A DNA stretch of 28,345 nt from JAJPHT01 sp035526585 (GCA_035526585.1 DATLCC010000058.1:1-28345), one strand, 5' to 3'. Positions 7,566 to 15,241 are shown, counted from the stretch's first letter. Made by a program: numbers and translations. Notes: generated by a model not told the origin, from the letters alone.

Positions 7566-8870
7566 TCACCAGCGGAACTTGCGCTCCGCGACGCCAGGTG
7601 GCGGCGACTTCCCCGTGACATCCTTCACGATGCGCCAGAAGGTCGGGTCGTCCACCCCGTTGTGCTGGACGTCCCAGTGGCGGTACTGCTCGACGAACTG
7701 CTTCACGGCGCCCTTCGACTGCCCTTCGGTGTGCGCCTTGATGCGGTTCGCGATGTCGAGCTGCTGCTCCTTCGAGATGCCGGTGATCCCGTTCTTCTCG
7801 AGGCGATCGGCGACGGCCGTGGTACCGGTGTGCTTCCCGAAGACGAAGCGCCGCTCGCGGCCGAGGTCCTCCGCCTGGATGGGCTCGTACGTCGCGGCGT
7901 TCTTGATGACGCCGTCCGTGTGGATGCCCGACTCGTGCGTGAACGCGTTGTAGCCGACGACCGGCTGCGTGAGCCCGACCGGGATGCCGGTCGCCTCTTC
8001 GACGTCGCGGGAGAGCGCCATGAGCTTGTCGACCTTGATGTTGGTCTTCACCTTGTACAGATCGCGAAGGGCCATGACGACCTGCTCGAACGCGACGTTC
8101 CCGGCGCGCTCACCGATCCCGTTGATGGTGCAGTTGATGACGGGGATCCCTTCCTCGATCGCTGCGAGGGCGTTCGCGGTCCCGAGGCCGTAGTCGTTGT
8201 GGTTGTGGAACCCGAACTCGGCCTTGTTGTTCACGCGCTTCTTGATCTCGCTGAACCACCAGCGGGTCGCGGCGGGCGTCATCACGCCGACGGTGTCGCA
8301 GAAGAGCGCGCGATCCGCGCCCGCGTCGATGCACGCGTTGTAGAGCTTCGCGACGACGTCGAGGTCCGCGCGCACGGTGTCTTCGGTGACGATGGTCGTC
8401 TTGAGGCCGTGCGCCTTCGCGTACTCGACGCTCGCCACCGCCATCGCGATGGCCTCCTCGCGCGTCTTCTTCAGCTTGTATTTCAGGTGCACGTCGCTGA
8501 TCGCGATGAACGGCGAGACCTCGTCGACGTCGGCCTTCAGGCACGCGTCGATGTCGCTCTGCACGGTGCGGCAGGCGCCGAGGACGGACGCGCGAAGCCC
8601 CTCCTTCGCGATCGCCTTCACGGCCGCGACCTCGTTGGGAGAGATGGCCGGGATCCCGCAGTTCAGGATGTCGACCCCGATCTCGTCGAGCTTCTTCGCG
8701 AGCTTCACCTTCTCGTCGAGCGTGTAGTACACGCCCGGCGTCTGCTCGCCGTCGCGCAGCGTCTCGTCCCAGAAGACGACCCTTTCAGGGAGCTTCCGGG
8801 GCAGGTTCGCCTCGACGGTCCAGTTGTGGACGTGGATGTCCTCGTGGGGTGGGGCGCCGCCGCCGGTCAT
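7566..8870 (-). CDS. Homocitrate synthase / 2-isopropylmalate synthase family (DRE-TIM metallolyase)
   Basis: 434 residues. It condenses acetyl-CoA with a 2-oxoacid (2-oxoglutarate to homocitrate, or 2-oxoisovalerate to isopropylmalate). The DRE-TIM signature FWDETLRDGEQTPG is at 33-46, the divalent-metal histidines are in FHNHNDYG at about 221-228, and GIGERAGN and THESGIHTDG follow in the expected order. The 434 residues cover the TIM barrel and accessory helices but lack the C-terminal LeuA allosteric domain of about 130 residues, so feedback control by leucine is not expected in the classical way. That and the close match to homocitrate-type enzymes lean towards homocitrate synthase, but the acceptor cannot be read with certainty. 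The ATG at 8870 has a ttaag box centred 27 nt upstream, as for a leaderless mRNA. A LeuC/HacA-like gene lies at the left edge on the same strand. Confidence 0.85.
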   Translation of the reverse strand: MTGGGAPPHEDIHVHNWTVEANLPRKLPERVVFWDETLRDGEQTPGVYYTLDEKVKLAKKLDEIGVDILNCGIPAISPNEVAAVKAIAKEGLRASVLGACRTVQSDIDACLKADVDEVSPFIAISDVHLKYKLKKTREEAIAMAVASVEYAKAHGLKTTIVTEDTVRADLDVVAKLYNACIDAGADRALFCDTVGVMTPAATRWWFSEIKKRVNNKAEFGFHNHNDYGLGTANALAAIEEGIPVINCTINGIGERAGNVAFEQVVMALRDLYKVKTNIKVDKLMALSRDVEEATGIPVGLTQPVVGYNAFTHESGIHTDGVIKNAATYEPIQAEDLGRERRFVFGKHTGTTAVADRLEKNGITGISKEQQLDIANRIKAHTEGQSKGAVKQFVEQYRHWDVQHNGVDDPTFWRIVKDVTGKSPPPGVAERKFRW

Positions 8871-8894
8871 CCCCTCTTCATCGCGGCTTCCACG

Positions 8895-8899
8895 TTAAG
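8895..8899 (-). promoter_or_regulatory. TATA-like box for the synthase gene
   Basis: The box cttaa on the minus strand (ttaag on plus) is centred 27 nt upstream of the ATG at 8870, fitting leaderless transcription. A twin box for the divergent symporter lies at 8964-8968. Confidence 0.5.
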
Positions 8900-8963
8900 C
8901 GGTTTGCGCTGCCGAAGCCAAGGCCGTGGGGAGGCTCGATGTTGGCGTCCGTTCGGCGCTCCC

Positions 8964-8968
8964 TTAAG
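8964..8968 (+). promoter_or_regulatory. TATA-like box for the Na/Pi symporter operon
   Basis: ttaag is centred 26 nt upstream of the GTG at 8992. There is no good Shine-Dalgarno sequence, so a leaderless GTG start is likely. Confidence 0.5.
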
Positions 8969-8991
8969 CCTCGCGAGCCCTCGACGGGGGC

Positions 8992-10041
8992 GTGCAGCGC
9001 GGAGCCGCATGGAACGCCGCGAAGAAGGGGGGCGCGGGCGTCCTCGGGCTCTTCCTGTTCATCCTTGCGCTCCAGCTCCTCAAGGCCTCCGCGAAGGGCC
9101 TCGGAGGCGTCGTCACGGGGATCGGGGTGGACTCGCCCTGGAGCGCGCTGGGCTTCGGCTGGCTGTTCGCGTACATCGTCCTCTCCGGAAGCCCCGTCGC
9201 CGCGATCGCGCTCTCATTCTTCGCGAGCGGCATCCTCGACACGATGCAGACGTTCCTGATGATCGCCGGGAGCCGGTTCGGAGCCTCCTTCGTCGTCCTG
9301 CTCCTGGGCTTCATCTACCTGCTGCGCAAGCGATCGGGCGGTCGCAGCCTCGAGATGGGCGTCCTCTCGCTTCTCACGACGTACGTCGTGTACGGCATCG
9401 CGATCCCCATCGGCGTGCTCATCCTTCGCGCGGGAACGCTCGACGGGTTCCATCCCGAGCTCCCCACCTCGATCTTCAGCTTCATCGACACGGTGTTCGG
9501 TCCCACCGTCCGCGCGCTCGCGGCGAGCCTCCACCCGATCCTCCTTTTCGCGGTGGGCGTAGGGACGATCCTCGTCGCATTCCACGTCTTCGACAAGGCG
9601 CTCCCCGACCTCGCGGAGGGATCGCCCGTACGCGGACTCGAACGCTTCGTCTACCGGCCCATCGTCATGTTCGGCCTGGGGTGCGTGATCACGCTCTTCA
9701 CGCTGAGCGTCAGCGTCTCGCTCGGGCTCCTCGTCCCCCTCTCCGCGAAAGGCATCGCGCGGCGCGAGAACGTCATCCCGTACATCATGGGCGCGAACAT
9801 CACGACGTTCGTCGACACGCTCCTCGCGACCCTCCTACTTGGCAAGGATGGCGCGTTCACGATCGTCCTCGTCGAGATGCTGAGCGTCGCGATCGTCTCG
9901 ATCGTCGTCCTCCTCTTCTTCTACGGACGCTTCGAGCGTATCCTCCTCTATGTCTCGCGTTTCATCCTGCGAACGCGCGCGAGCCTCACGGTCTTCGTCG
10001 TCGTCATCCTCGTCGTCCCGATCGTCCTTCTGGTGATCTGA
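8992..10041 (+). CDS. Na/Pi-cotransporter II-family membrane transporter
   Basis: 349 residues from the GTG at 8992, chosen for its TATA-like box at -26. About nine hydrophobic segments carry the duplicated Na/Pi-cotransporter (PF02690-type) pattern: repeat 1 around SGSPVAAIALSFFASG (residues 62-77), where the usual QSS-rich hairpin is altered, and repeat 2 around YIMGANITTFVDTLLATLL (about 264-282), the equivalent of the family's GANIGTT motif. Family members move phosphate or other anions with sodium; the changed first motif makes the substrate uncertain. No PhoU domain is present, unlike in many bacterial homologues. The stop TGA overlaps the ATG of the UspA gene (TGATG), so the two proteins are co-translated. 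Confidence 0.75.
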   Translation: MQRGAAWNAAKKGGAGVLGLFLFILALQLLKASAKGLGGVVTGIGVDSPWSALGFGWLFAYIVLSGSPVAAIALSFFASGILDTMQTFLMIAGSRFGASFVVLLLGFIYLLRKRSGGRSLEMGVLSLLTTYVVYGIAIPIGVLILRAGTLDGFHPELPTSIFSFIDTVFGPTVRALAASLHPILLFAVGVGTILVAFHVFDKALPDLAEGSPVRGLERFVYRPIVMFGLGCVITLFTLSVSVSLGLLVPLSAKGIARRENVIPYIMGANITTFVDTLLATLLLGKDGAFTIVLVEMLSVAIVSIVVLLFFYGRFERILLYVSRFILRTRASLTVFVVVILVVPIVLLVI

Positions 10042-10904
10042 TGTCCTCCGACCGCTCCGCCGCGCGTCCGCTCAGCGTCGTGCTCCACGTCGACGCGGGC
10101 CGCGATTGGCACGACGCCGCGCGCCTCCTGGGCGAGTTCGTCCGGGCGGCCGGTGGACTTGTCACGATCTCGTGCGCGCTCCTGACGCGGGGCGCGCGTG
10201 AGGCCGCCATCGGCAAGGCGCGCGAGCTCCTCGGCCTCCCCGACGCGCAGGTCGCGACGGACGCGCGCGCGGGCATCGTGGAGTTCACGCTGCCCAACGT
10301 CGCCCGGCGCGCGAAGGCCGACGTCGTCGTCATCGGTCCGCGAGGCGCGGCGGATCGTCTCACAAGCGGCCTCCTTGCGAACCTGGTGGCGCGCCGCACG
10401 CCCGCGAGCGTCCTCGTCGCGCGCGGCCGCCCGAAGAGCGTGCGCAAGATCCTGCTCTGCGTCGAGAGCGAAAGGCATGGCACGAAACGGCTGGAGCTCG
10501 CGGCGCGGATCGCGAAGGTCTTCGGCGCGAGGCTCGACATCCTTCACGTCGTCGACCAGATGGGGCTCACCGACCTGGCGCGCGACGAGATCGACGAGGA
10601 CCTCCGCGACTTCCTGCACAGCGACGCGCCCGAGGCCGCGACCTTGCGCGCGCTGGATGCGCACCTCCACGCACAGGGCATCGAGGGCGCCATCCTCGTG
10701 CGCGCCGGCCTCGTCGTGGACGAGATCATCGAGGCTGTCCGGGACGGGGGACACGACCTCCTGGTCATCGGCGCCCACGAAGCGCATACGCAACGGGCAG
10801 GCCTCTACGAGGACTTCGGGAGCCTGATCCTCCGGGCCAGCCCCACCAGCACGCTCATCGTGCGCGATCCGGCGCCCGATGCGAACCTTCGTCACTCTGC
10901 CTAA
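10041..10904 (+). CDS. Tandem UspA-domain universal stress protein
   Basis: 287 residues. The ATG at 10041 overlaps the transporter stop by one base. There are two UspA alpha/beta domains: residues 1 to about 135 (start PLSVVLHVDAG; end ADVVVIGPRG, ASVLVARG) and about 136-280 (KILLCVESERHGTKRLELA; ILHVVDQMG; DLLVIGAHEAHTQRAGLYED; STLIVRD). The second unit is better conserved; its G-2x-G-9x-G ATP-loop is not clearly complete, so nucleotide binding is uncertain. UspA domains fused or coupled to transporters often act as cytosolic regulatory modules, and the coupling to the Na/Pi-type symporter suggests that here. Confidence 0.85.
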   Translation: MSSDRSAARPLSVVLHVDAGRDWHDAARLLGEFVRAAGGLVTISCALLTRGAREAAIGKARELLGLPDAQVATDARAGIVEFTLPNVARRAKADVVVIGPRGAADRLTSGLLANLVARRTPASVLVARGRPKSVRKILLCVESERHGTKRLELAARIAKVFGARLDILHVVDQMGLTDLARDEIDEDLRDFLHSDAPEAATLRALDAHLHAQGIEGAILVRAGLVVDEIIEAVRDGGHDLLVIGAHEAHTQRAGLYEDFGSLILRASPTSTLIVRDPAPDANLRHSA

Positions 10905-10913
10905 AGAGCAACG

Positions 10914-10978
10914 CTTAATACCGACACGGACGCCTTTTGGCCCTTGGGAAGAGCGGCTGCCACGGGCAGAGACTCTTC
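10914..10978 (+). promoter_or_regulatory. Promoter box and leader hairpin before the 10981 gene
   Basis: cttaata at 10914-10920 is a good TATA-like box. The expected transcript would have a leader of about 35-40 nt, longer than elsewhere in the window. That leader can fold: gaagag (10948-10953) pairs with ctcttc (10973-10978), and ctgcc (10957-10961) with ggcag (10965-10969). The hairpin ends 2 nt before the ATG at 10981, where it could control translation. Confidence 0.45.
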
Positions 10979-10980
10979 GC

Positions 10981-11349
10981 ATGTGGACGAGACCCATGAA
11001 GACGATGCTCATTGTGGAGAACTCGCAGGGCCGCGAACGGCTCTACCAGGCTGCCGAAGAGGGGCTGGGCGAGAACGAGGCGATCGTGAAGATCACCGAC
11101 ACCATCAGCCTCGAGAGCTCCACGCTGACCGTCCCCATGAGCCCCATCGCCGAGGTCGTCGCGCGCGAGGCGCCCAAGCTCCTCCCCGGCGGCGTCACGG
11201 CGCTCATCAGCTACGTCAAGCTCCCAGCCGACGCCCTCAAGGCGACCGAGTACCGCATGGAAGGCACCGAGGTCGTCGCGTCGCGTGAGGTCACGCTCCA
11301 GCCGGAGCGCGTGGGCCGCGGCTCGAGCGGCGAGCACGTGCGCGCGTGA
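10981..11349 (+). CDS. Small conserved-looking protein of unknown function
   Basis: 122 residues from the ATG at 10981 (117 from the in-frame ATG at 10996, MKTMLIVENSQG). The composition is that of a folded cytoplasmic protein: a beta strand (KTMLIVEN), then an amphipathic helix (RERLYQAAEEGLGENEAIVK), then alternating strands with VPMSPIAEVVAREAPKLLPGG. There is no membrane segment, metal motif or known signature. It stands 76 bp after the UspA gene with its own promoter box and a leader hairpin. I do not recognise a family. Confidence 0.65.
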   Translation: MWTRPMKTMLIVENSQGRERLYQAAEEGLGENEAIVKITDTISLESSTLTVPMSPIAEVVAREAPKLLPGGVTALISYVKLPADALKATEYRMEGTEVVASREVTLQPERVGRGSSGEHVRA

Positions 11350-11371
11350 GCGCGACCCCATTCTCCTTGCA

Positions 11372-11801
11372 TCACGCCGCGTGATAGCGCCCGCTTCCGG
11401 GCGGTGGCACGCCGCGCAGGCGCAGCGTCTCGCGGCGCCCGTCCCAGTCGCGGTGCAACAGCCCGCGCTCGGCGAGCTCGTTCAAGGCGTGGTTGCGCGT
11501 GCGTTGCGGCATGTCGCGCAGCAGATCGTTGAGCCGCTCGCGAGGCAGGAGGCTGCCCTCGCTGCGCACGGTGCTGAGGATGACGTCCTGCGCGCGGGCC
11601 GCGGCGGTGGGCACCGCTTTGGCGGGGTCCTGGCCGGGGAGGCTCACGACGAGGTGCTGGCCGATGCGGGCGGCGCGGATGTCGGTCGTGCGTTGGAGCA
11701 CCTGGATGTGATGGTCGACGCTCGTGCGGTCGATGCCGACCTCGCGCGCGAGCGCCGCGAGCGGGATCAGCGTCCTTCGTGACGATCTCGGTGAGGAACA
11801 C
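11372..11801 (-). pseudogene. Winged-helix regulator with frameshifted 5' end
   Basis: The intact frame 11372-11701 gives 109 residues starting at a GTG, but that start falls inside a helix-turn-helix. The same frame reads upstream IPLAALAREVGIDRTSVDHH with no start codon. In the neighbouring frame a GTG at 11801 reads MFLTEIVTKDA and then degenerates. One base removed near 11770 would join them into a normal N-terminus followed by the first helix-turn-helix, and a second winged helix (LPRERLNDLLRDMPQRTRN, HALNELAERGLLHRDWDG) follows near the C-terminus. This is either a frameshifted gene or a base-call error. If intact, it is a DNA-binding regulator of about 143 residues. It lies tail-to-tail with the 10981 gene. 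Confidence 0.55.
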
Positions 11802-11810
11802 CTACCAGGC

Positions 11811-11993
11811 GTGGGGGTGTCATTGCGTCGGGGAGACTCGACAGGTGACGGAGAAGGCTGGTTCGTCGATGGAACATCGATCAGTGATATCTACGATGAG
11901 GTCGCGAACCACAACACACCGTCGAATGTGTGCAACGACTGCATCTGGTCGGCCGGGCAGGCGGCCATGGCAATGACGATCGCCAGTCGATAG
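11811..11993 (+). CDS. Possible small ORF or gene remnant
   Basis: A 60-codon frame from a GTG. Its middle (GWFVDGTSISDIYDEV, then NHNTPSNVCNDCIWSAG with a CxxC) looks protein-like and is free of the Arg/Pro bias of chance frames, but codon use has many A or T third positions, unlike the neighbours. There is no ribosome site, promoter or recognised family. It may be a remnant of a transferred gene lying between the broken regulator and the permease. Confidence 0.2.
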   Translation: MGVSLRRGDSTGDGEGWFVDGTSISDIYDEVANHNTPSNVCNDCIWSAGQAAMAMTIASR

Positions 11994-12029
11994 GCTGACA
12001 GCAACGGGCCGCCGCCATCCTCGGGCCGC

Positions 12030-13466
12030 TCACGGCGCGCCCGCATCGGCATCCTTGCGTCTGCGCAGCATCGAGTGCTGCGCACCGTACGCGGCGTAGA
12101 TCATGAGGCCCAGTCCCATCCACGCGATCGTGCCGATGCCGGCGCGTGGCTCCTGGACGATGGCGAGCGCGGTGAGTCCCGCGCAGCTCAGGATGCCGAG
12201 GATCGGGAGCCATGGCACGAGCGGCGTGCGGAATGAGCGCGGCGCATCGGGCGCGGTCTTGCGCAGCCGCAGCACGGCGTACATCGCGGCGCCGAAGATG
12301 AAGAGCGTCGCGACGTTCGTGATGAGGACGAGGATCCCGAGCGGGACGAGCGCGGCGGTCACGGCCACGAGGAGGCCCAGCGCGAGCGTGAGCCGGTTGG
12401 GCGTCCCGTGCCGCGCGCTCACGCTGGCGAGGCGGCGCGGCAGCAGGCCGTCGCGGCAGAGCGCGAGGACGACGCGCACTGTCGCGAGCTGGAAGACGAG
12501 GAGGACGGTGAGCGCGGCGATCAGGCCGCCGACGTTCATCACGGCGCCCAGCCATGGGAATCCCGCGGCGCGCAGCGCGACGGCGAGCGGCTCGGCGTTG
12601 TTGAGCGTGTCGTAGCGCGCGACGGCGGTGAGGGCGAGGGCGATGACGACGAAGAGGATCGTCGTGACGACGAGCGAGCCGATGATGCCGCGCGGCAGGT
12701 CGCGCTGGGGATCGCGCGTCTCCTCCGCCGCCGTGCTGATCGCGTCGAAGCCGAGGAAGGCGAAGAAGACGAGCGCGGCGCCGCCGAGCACGCCCATGAC
12801 GCCGAAGGGCGCGAAGGGCGTGAGGTTCGCGACGTCCGCGTTCGGGACCGCGACGACGAGGAAGATGGCGAGCACGCCGAGCTTCATCGCGACGAGGAGC
12901 GCGTTCGCGGTCGCGCTCTCGCGGACGGGGCGCAGCAGAAGGAGCGTGATCAGCATGACCACGAAGAAGGCGGGCACGTCGATGACGCCGCCCGAGCCTG
13001 GCGTCGCGCTCCAGGCGGCAGGGACGATCACGCCGAACGTGCCGAGGAGCCCGGTGAGGTTGTCGCTGAAGCTCGACGCGAGCGCGGCGTTCCCGATCCC
13101 ATAGCTCAGGATCAGCGCCCAACCCACGAGCCACGCGAAGAGCTCGCCGCCCGCCGCGTAGCCGTAGGTGTACGCGCTGCCGCTCACGGGGATCATCGTC
13201 GCGAGCTCGGCGTACACGAGCGCGGTGAGGAGCGCGACGACGGCGGCGATCACGAAGGAGAGCGCGACCGCGGGCCCGGCGCTCGTGGCGGCGGCGACGC
13301 CGATGATGCTGAAGACGCCCGCGCCGACGATCGCGCCCACACCCAGCGCGGTGAGCTGGATCCACCCGATGCTGCGCCGCAGCGGCGTGGCCTCGGCGTG
13401 CTCGCGCATCTCGCGGATGGTGGGCGTGATGCCGTAGCGCTCACGCATCTGCCGGAAGAGCCTCAA
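12030..13466 (-). CDS. APC-superfamily amino-acid permease
   Basis: 478 residues with about 12 hydrophobic segments. TM1 contains LGVGAIVGAGVF (residues 42-53), the APC substrate-binding turn, and the loop after TM6 reads FLGFDAISTAAEETRDPQRDLPRGI, typical of the cationic-amino-acid/YfnA-like subgroup. The role is proton-coupled uptake or exchange of amino acids across the cytoplasmic membrane. The start is the TTG at 13466, with an A-rich box (caaaat on plus, 13492-13497) 28 nt upstream, or the in-frame ATG at 13448. It stands alone between two stretches of decayed sequence. Confidence 0.88.
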   Translation of the reverse strand: MRLFRQMRERYGITPTIREMREHAEATPLRRSIGWIQLTALGVGAIVGAGVFSIIGVAAATSAGPAVALSFVIAAVVALLTALVYAELATMIPVSGSAYTYGYAAGGELFAWLVGWALILSYGIGNAALASSFSDNLTGLLGTFGVIVPAAWSATPGSGGVIDVPAFFVVMLITLLLLRPVRESATANALLVAMKLGVLAIFLVVAVPNADVANLTPFAPFGVMGVLGGAALVFFAFLGFDAISTAAEETRDPQRDLPRGIIGSLVVTTILFVVIALALTAVARYDTLNNAEPLAVALRAAGFPWLGAVMNVGGLIAALTVLLVFQLATVRVVLALCRDGLLPRRLASVSARHGTPNRLTLALGLLVAVTAALVPLGILVLITNVATLFIFGAAMYAVLRLRKTAPDAPRSFRTPLVPWLPILGILSCAGLTALAIVQEPRAGIGTIAWMGLGLMIYAAYGAQHSMLRRRKDADAGAP

Positions 13467-13856
13467 CGAGGCGGCGAAGCCGGTGGGCGCTCAAAATGGT
13501 ATCCAGCCGGCTCGTGCGCCGAGGGTCTCTCTACTGCACATCGCCAGGGGTGCGTGGTTCGCCGGTGCGCACGGTGGCCACACCGAGCCGGACCTCCGAA
13601 CCATATGGGATCGAGGCACTTTTCCACTTCCGTTGACCGTCTCGACGATCACTCTTTTTCACCGCCTCATGTGGGCCGCGGACGACGCACAGCTCGCGGT
13701 TCACGCACGGCATCACGCGCTCACGAACTACGCCTTCCTCGCTGGAGAGTTGGGAGACCTCGTCAGGTTCGATCACATCGAGCCCACGATCTTCGGGCGC
13801 GTGGTCCGCCGCGCACCCTGTGGGAAGCGCGACGACGGCCCCCGGGAGGAATGGTC
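13467..13856. other. Low-confidence stretch, possible remnant ORF
   Basis: A plus-strand frame (TTG near 13634 to 13932) contains WAADDAQLAVHARHHALTN and LAGELGDLVRFDHIEPTIFG, which look protein-like. The codon-aligned minus-strand frame is also open and not absurd. Third-position GC is lower than in confirmed neighbours. I cannot assign either strand, and read this as decayed coding sequence. Confidence 0.25.
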
Positions 13857-14065
13857 TCATGGACAGGAGGTCTCCGGCCCCGGGCAGGCGCCGTCGAAGT
13901 CGAAGTGGCGCCCCTCGACGACGACCTCGTAGCGTTCGCAGCGCGCGCCCCGCCAGCGTCCACCGAGCAAGAGCCGTCCGCCTGGGTGGCGGGGATCCCG
14001 ACGGTGGCGGGGATCCCGACGGTCGCGACGAGCAGAAGCATTCCAAGCATCAGGATCGTTCGCAA
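13857..14065 (-). pseudogene. Small secreted Cys-containing protein, apparently frameshifted
   Basis: From a TTG at 14065 the frame gives a signal peptide, MRTILMLGMLLLVATVGIPAT, with the VGIPAT hexapeptide doubled by an 18-bp tandem duplication, then QADGSCSVDAGGAR before it turns into low-complexity. The adjacent frame takes over with GARCERYEVVVEGRHFDFDG, then ACPGPETSCP and a TGA at 13857-13859. The joint falls in a run of g and gc repeats (around 13935-13945), where a one-base slip would give a single protein of about 69 residues with four cysteines. A box (actatc on plus, 14087-14092) 26 nt upstream supports a real start. The family is unknown. Confidence 0.4.
13985..14020. repeat. 18-bp perfect tandem duplication
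   Basis: The unit ggtggcggggatcccgac occurs twice in a row (13985-14002 and 14003-14020). It lies in the signal-peptide region of the minus-strand gene and doubles six codons, so the frame is kept. Confidence 0.8.
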
Positions 14066-14229
14066 GTCATCCTCGCGACGGCCCCGACTATCCGAAAGAC
14101 CTACTTTCAGCCATGCACGGTTTCAGCTGCGCCCACGTCGCTCCAGACCGAGAAAGGCTCAACGTTCGCGGGCCGCCCGAGCCCGAAGGCGAATGGTCGT
14201 GGCCCTCCGCCCGCGCCCGCCGAGGCCCG
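14066..14229. other. Spacer between two minus-strand genes
   Basis: It holds the promoter-like box at 14087-14092 for the 14065 start. Otherwise I see no gene or clear structure. Confidence 0.4.
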
Positions 14230-14799
14230 CTAGACCTCGCCCCACAGTCCGACGGCGCCGTCGGAGAGGAGCTCGTCGAGCGCCTTGTTGAACTGCGCCG
14301 TCCAGCGCCAGTGCCAGACGGCGTGCCCGACGAGGAAGCCGAGCACGAGGCCGTTCGTGACCGTGACGACGAGGCCGAAGCTCACGCCCCAGTCCACCTC
14401 GGCCCAGAGGAAGCCGAAGAGCGCGCCGTTGAGGACGACGAGGAGAGCCGCGGCGCCGCTCCTCAGGCCGACCCGGTCGCGCTTGTTCGCGACGTGGCGC
14501 GCGACCTCGTCGATGCGCGCGCAGGAGAGGCTCATGCGCATCCAGCCGTTCCAGTTCTGGCGGAGGCTCTCGTTGTACTGGGCCGTGCGGTGGCGCGTCC
14601 AGAGGAGGCCGGCCCCGATGCCGAGCGCGAGCGCGGCGAACGCCGCATACACGACGATGCCGAAGAAGCGCTCGTCGGTGAGCTCGGCCATGAAGTAAGC
14701 GACGGGGAGGAGGGCGAGCGCGAGCGCGATCGCGCGGATGCTGCCCTTCTTCTCGTTCTGGAGGATGCGGAGGAACTGGTCGCTGACGCCGTGGGGCAT
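14230..14799 (-). CDS. Four-helix membrane protein of unknown function
   Basis: 189 residues. Two pairs of hydrophobic helices (AIALALALLPVAYFMAEL; VVYAAFAALALGIGAGLLW; AAALLVVLNGALFGFLWAEV; LVVTVTNGLVLGFLVGHAVW) form a duplicated hairpin. Each pair is followed by a similar amphipathic stretch (TRHRTAQYNESLRQNWNGW and HWRWTAQFNKALDELL), which points to internal duplication. The ATG at 14799 comes 9 bp after the stop of the Lrp-like gene, and a GAGGTG ribosome site overlaps that stop, so the two are translationally linked. The pairing suggests a membrane function tied to amino-acid sensing, but this is inference. No family recognised. Confidence 0.7.
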   Translation of the reverse strand: MPHGVSDQFLRILQNEKKGSIRAIALALALLPVAYFMAELTDERFFGIVVYAAFAALALGIGAGLLWTRHRTAQYNESLRQNWNGWMRMSLSCARIDEVARHVANKRDRVGLRSGAAALLVVLNGALFGFLWAEVDWGVSFGLVVTVTNGLVLGFLVGHAVWHWRWTAQFNKALDELLSDGAVGLWGEV

Positions 14800-14808
14800 G
14801 TGGACACC

Positions 14809-15036
14809 TCAGGTGTGCCTCGCGCGGTAGAGGCGCGTGCGGGTGACGCCGTCGAGAGCGCGCAGCTGCGCCGCGAGCGCGTCGACGCCGGTCGTGGACT
14901 CGACGCGTACGGCGATGGCCGCGGGGAAGATCAGGTTGTGGTGAGTGACGCCGTGGAACCGGGCGAGCGCGTCGAGCACCGCGCCCTCACGCCCCGGCTG
15001 CGTCTCGAGTAGCAGGAAGCCGCTGCTCATGTGCAT
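14809..15036 (-). CDS. Stand-alone Lrp/AsnC ligand-binding (RAM) domain protein
   Basis: 75 residues from the ATG at 15036 (MHMSSGFLLLETQPGREGAV); the frame upstream is Arg-rich and non-coding. The pattern beta-alpha-beta-beta-alpha-beta (GFLLLETQPG, AVLDALARF, VTHHNLIFP, AIAVRVES, ALAAQLRALDGV, TRTRLYRA) is that of the RAM/ACT-like C-terminal domain of Lrp/AsnC regulators without the DNA-binding part. Such proteins form octameric rings that bind amino acids and may partner full-length Lrp proteins. It is the first gene of a two-gene operon with the membrane protein 14230-14799. The amino acid sensed cannot be told. Confidence 0.75.
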   Translation of the reverse strand: MHMSSGFLLLETQPGREGAVLDALARFHGVTHHNLIFPAAIAVRVESTTGVDALAAQLRALDGVTRTRLYRARHT

Positions 15037-15111
15037 CCATCCTGCCCCTTCACTCCCGACGCGGGCTATTGACCGTTGCCTTTCGCGTCCGGCCGGCAAC
15101 GAGGCCCTGAC

Positions 15112-15193
15112 GAGGGCAAGGGCAAGGTCAAGAGTGGAAGGCATGGTCGAGGGCGACGCCCTGCGCCTCACACTCGACCTTGCCCGTGCCCTC
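15112..15193. repeat. Long imperfect hairpin, element B
   Basis: The left arm 15112-15136 (gagggcaagggcaaggtcaa, then gagtg) and the right arm 15171-15193 (cactcgaccttgcccgtgcc, then ctc) pair over 23 positions with one mismatch and a 2-nt bulge. The left arm is built on the hexamer gggcaa. The 34-nt loop holds a second palindrome, agggc-gac-gccct. It lies between divergent genes and about 20 bp upstream of the promoter box of the 15242 gene. Confidence 0.7.
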
Positions 15194-15210
15194 CGTCCGA
15201 CTCCCAAACC

Positions 15211-15241
15211 TTCATAACGGCCAGGGCGGGGTCCCGGCCGT
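15211..15241 (+). promoter_or_regulatory. TATA-like box and palindrome before the 15242 gene
   Basis: ttcataa (15211-15217) is centred about 27 nt from the ATG at 15242, with no ribosome site. acggcc (15217-15222) and ggccgt (15236-15241) form an inverted repeat around the expected transcription start. Confidence 0.5.

Noticed and set aside
7662..10040. Long upstream extension of the UspA frame
   Set aside because: It runs antisense to the synthase gene and out of frame through the transporter; the UspA fold starts at the ATG at 10041.
12408..14291. A 627-codon plus-strand frame
   Set aside because: Antisense to the permease, with Asp/Glu/Arg/His-rich shadow composition.
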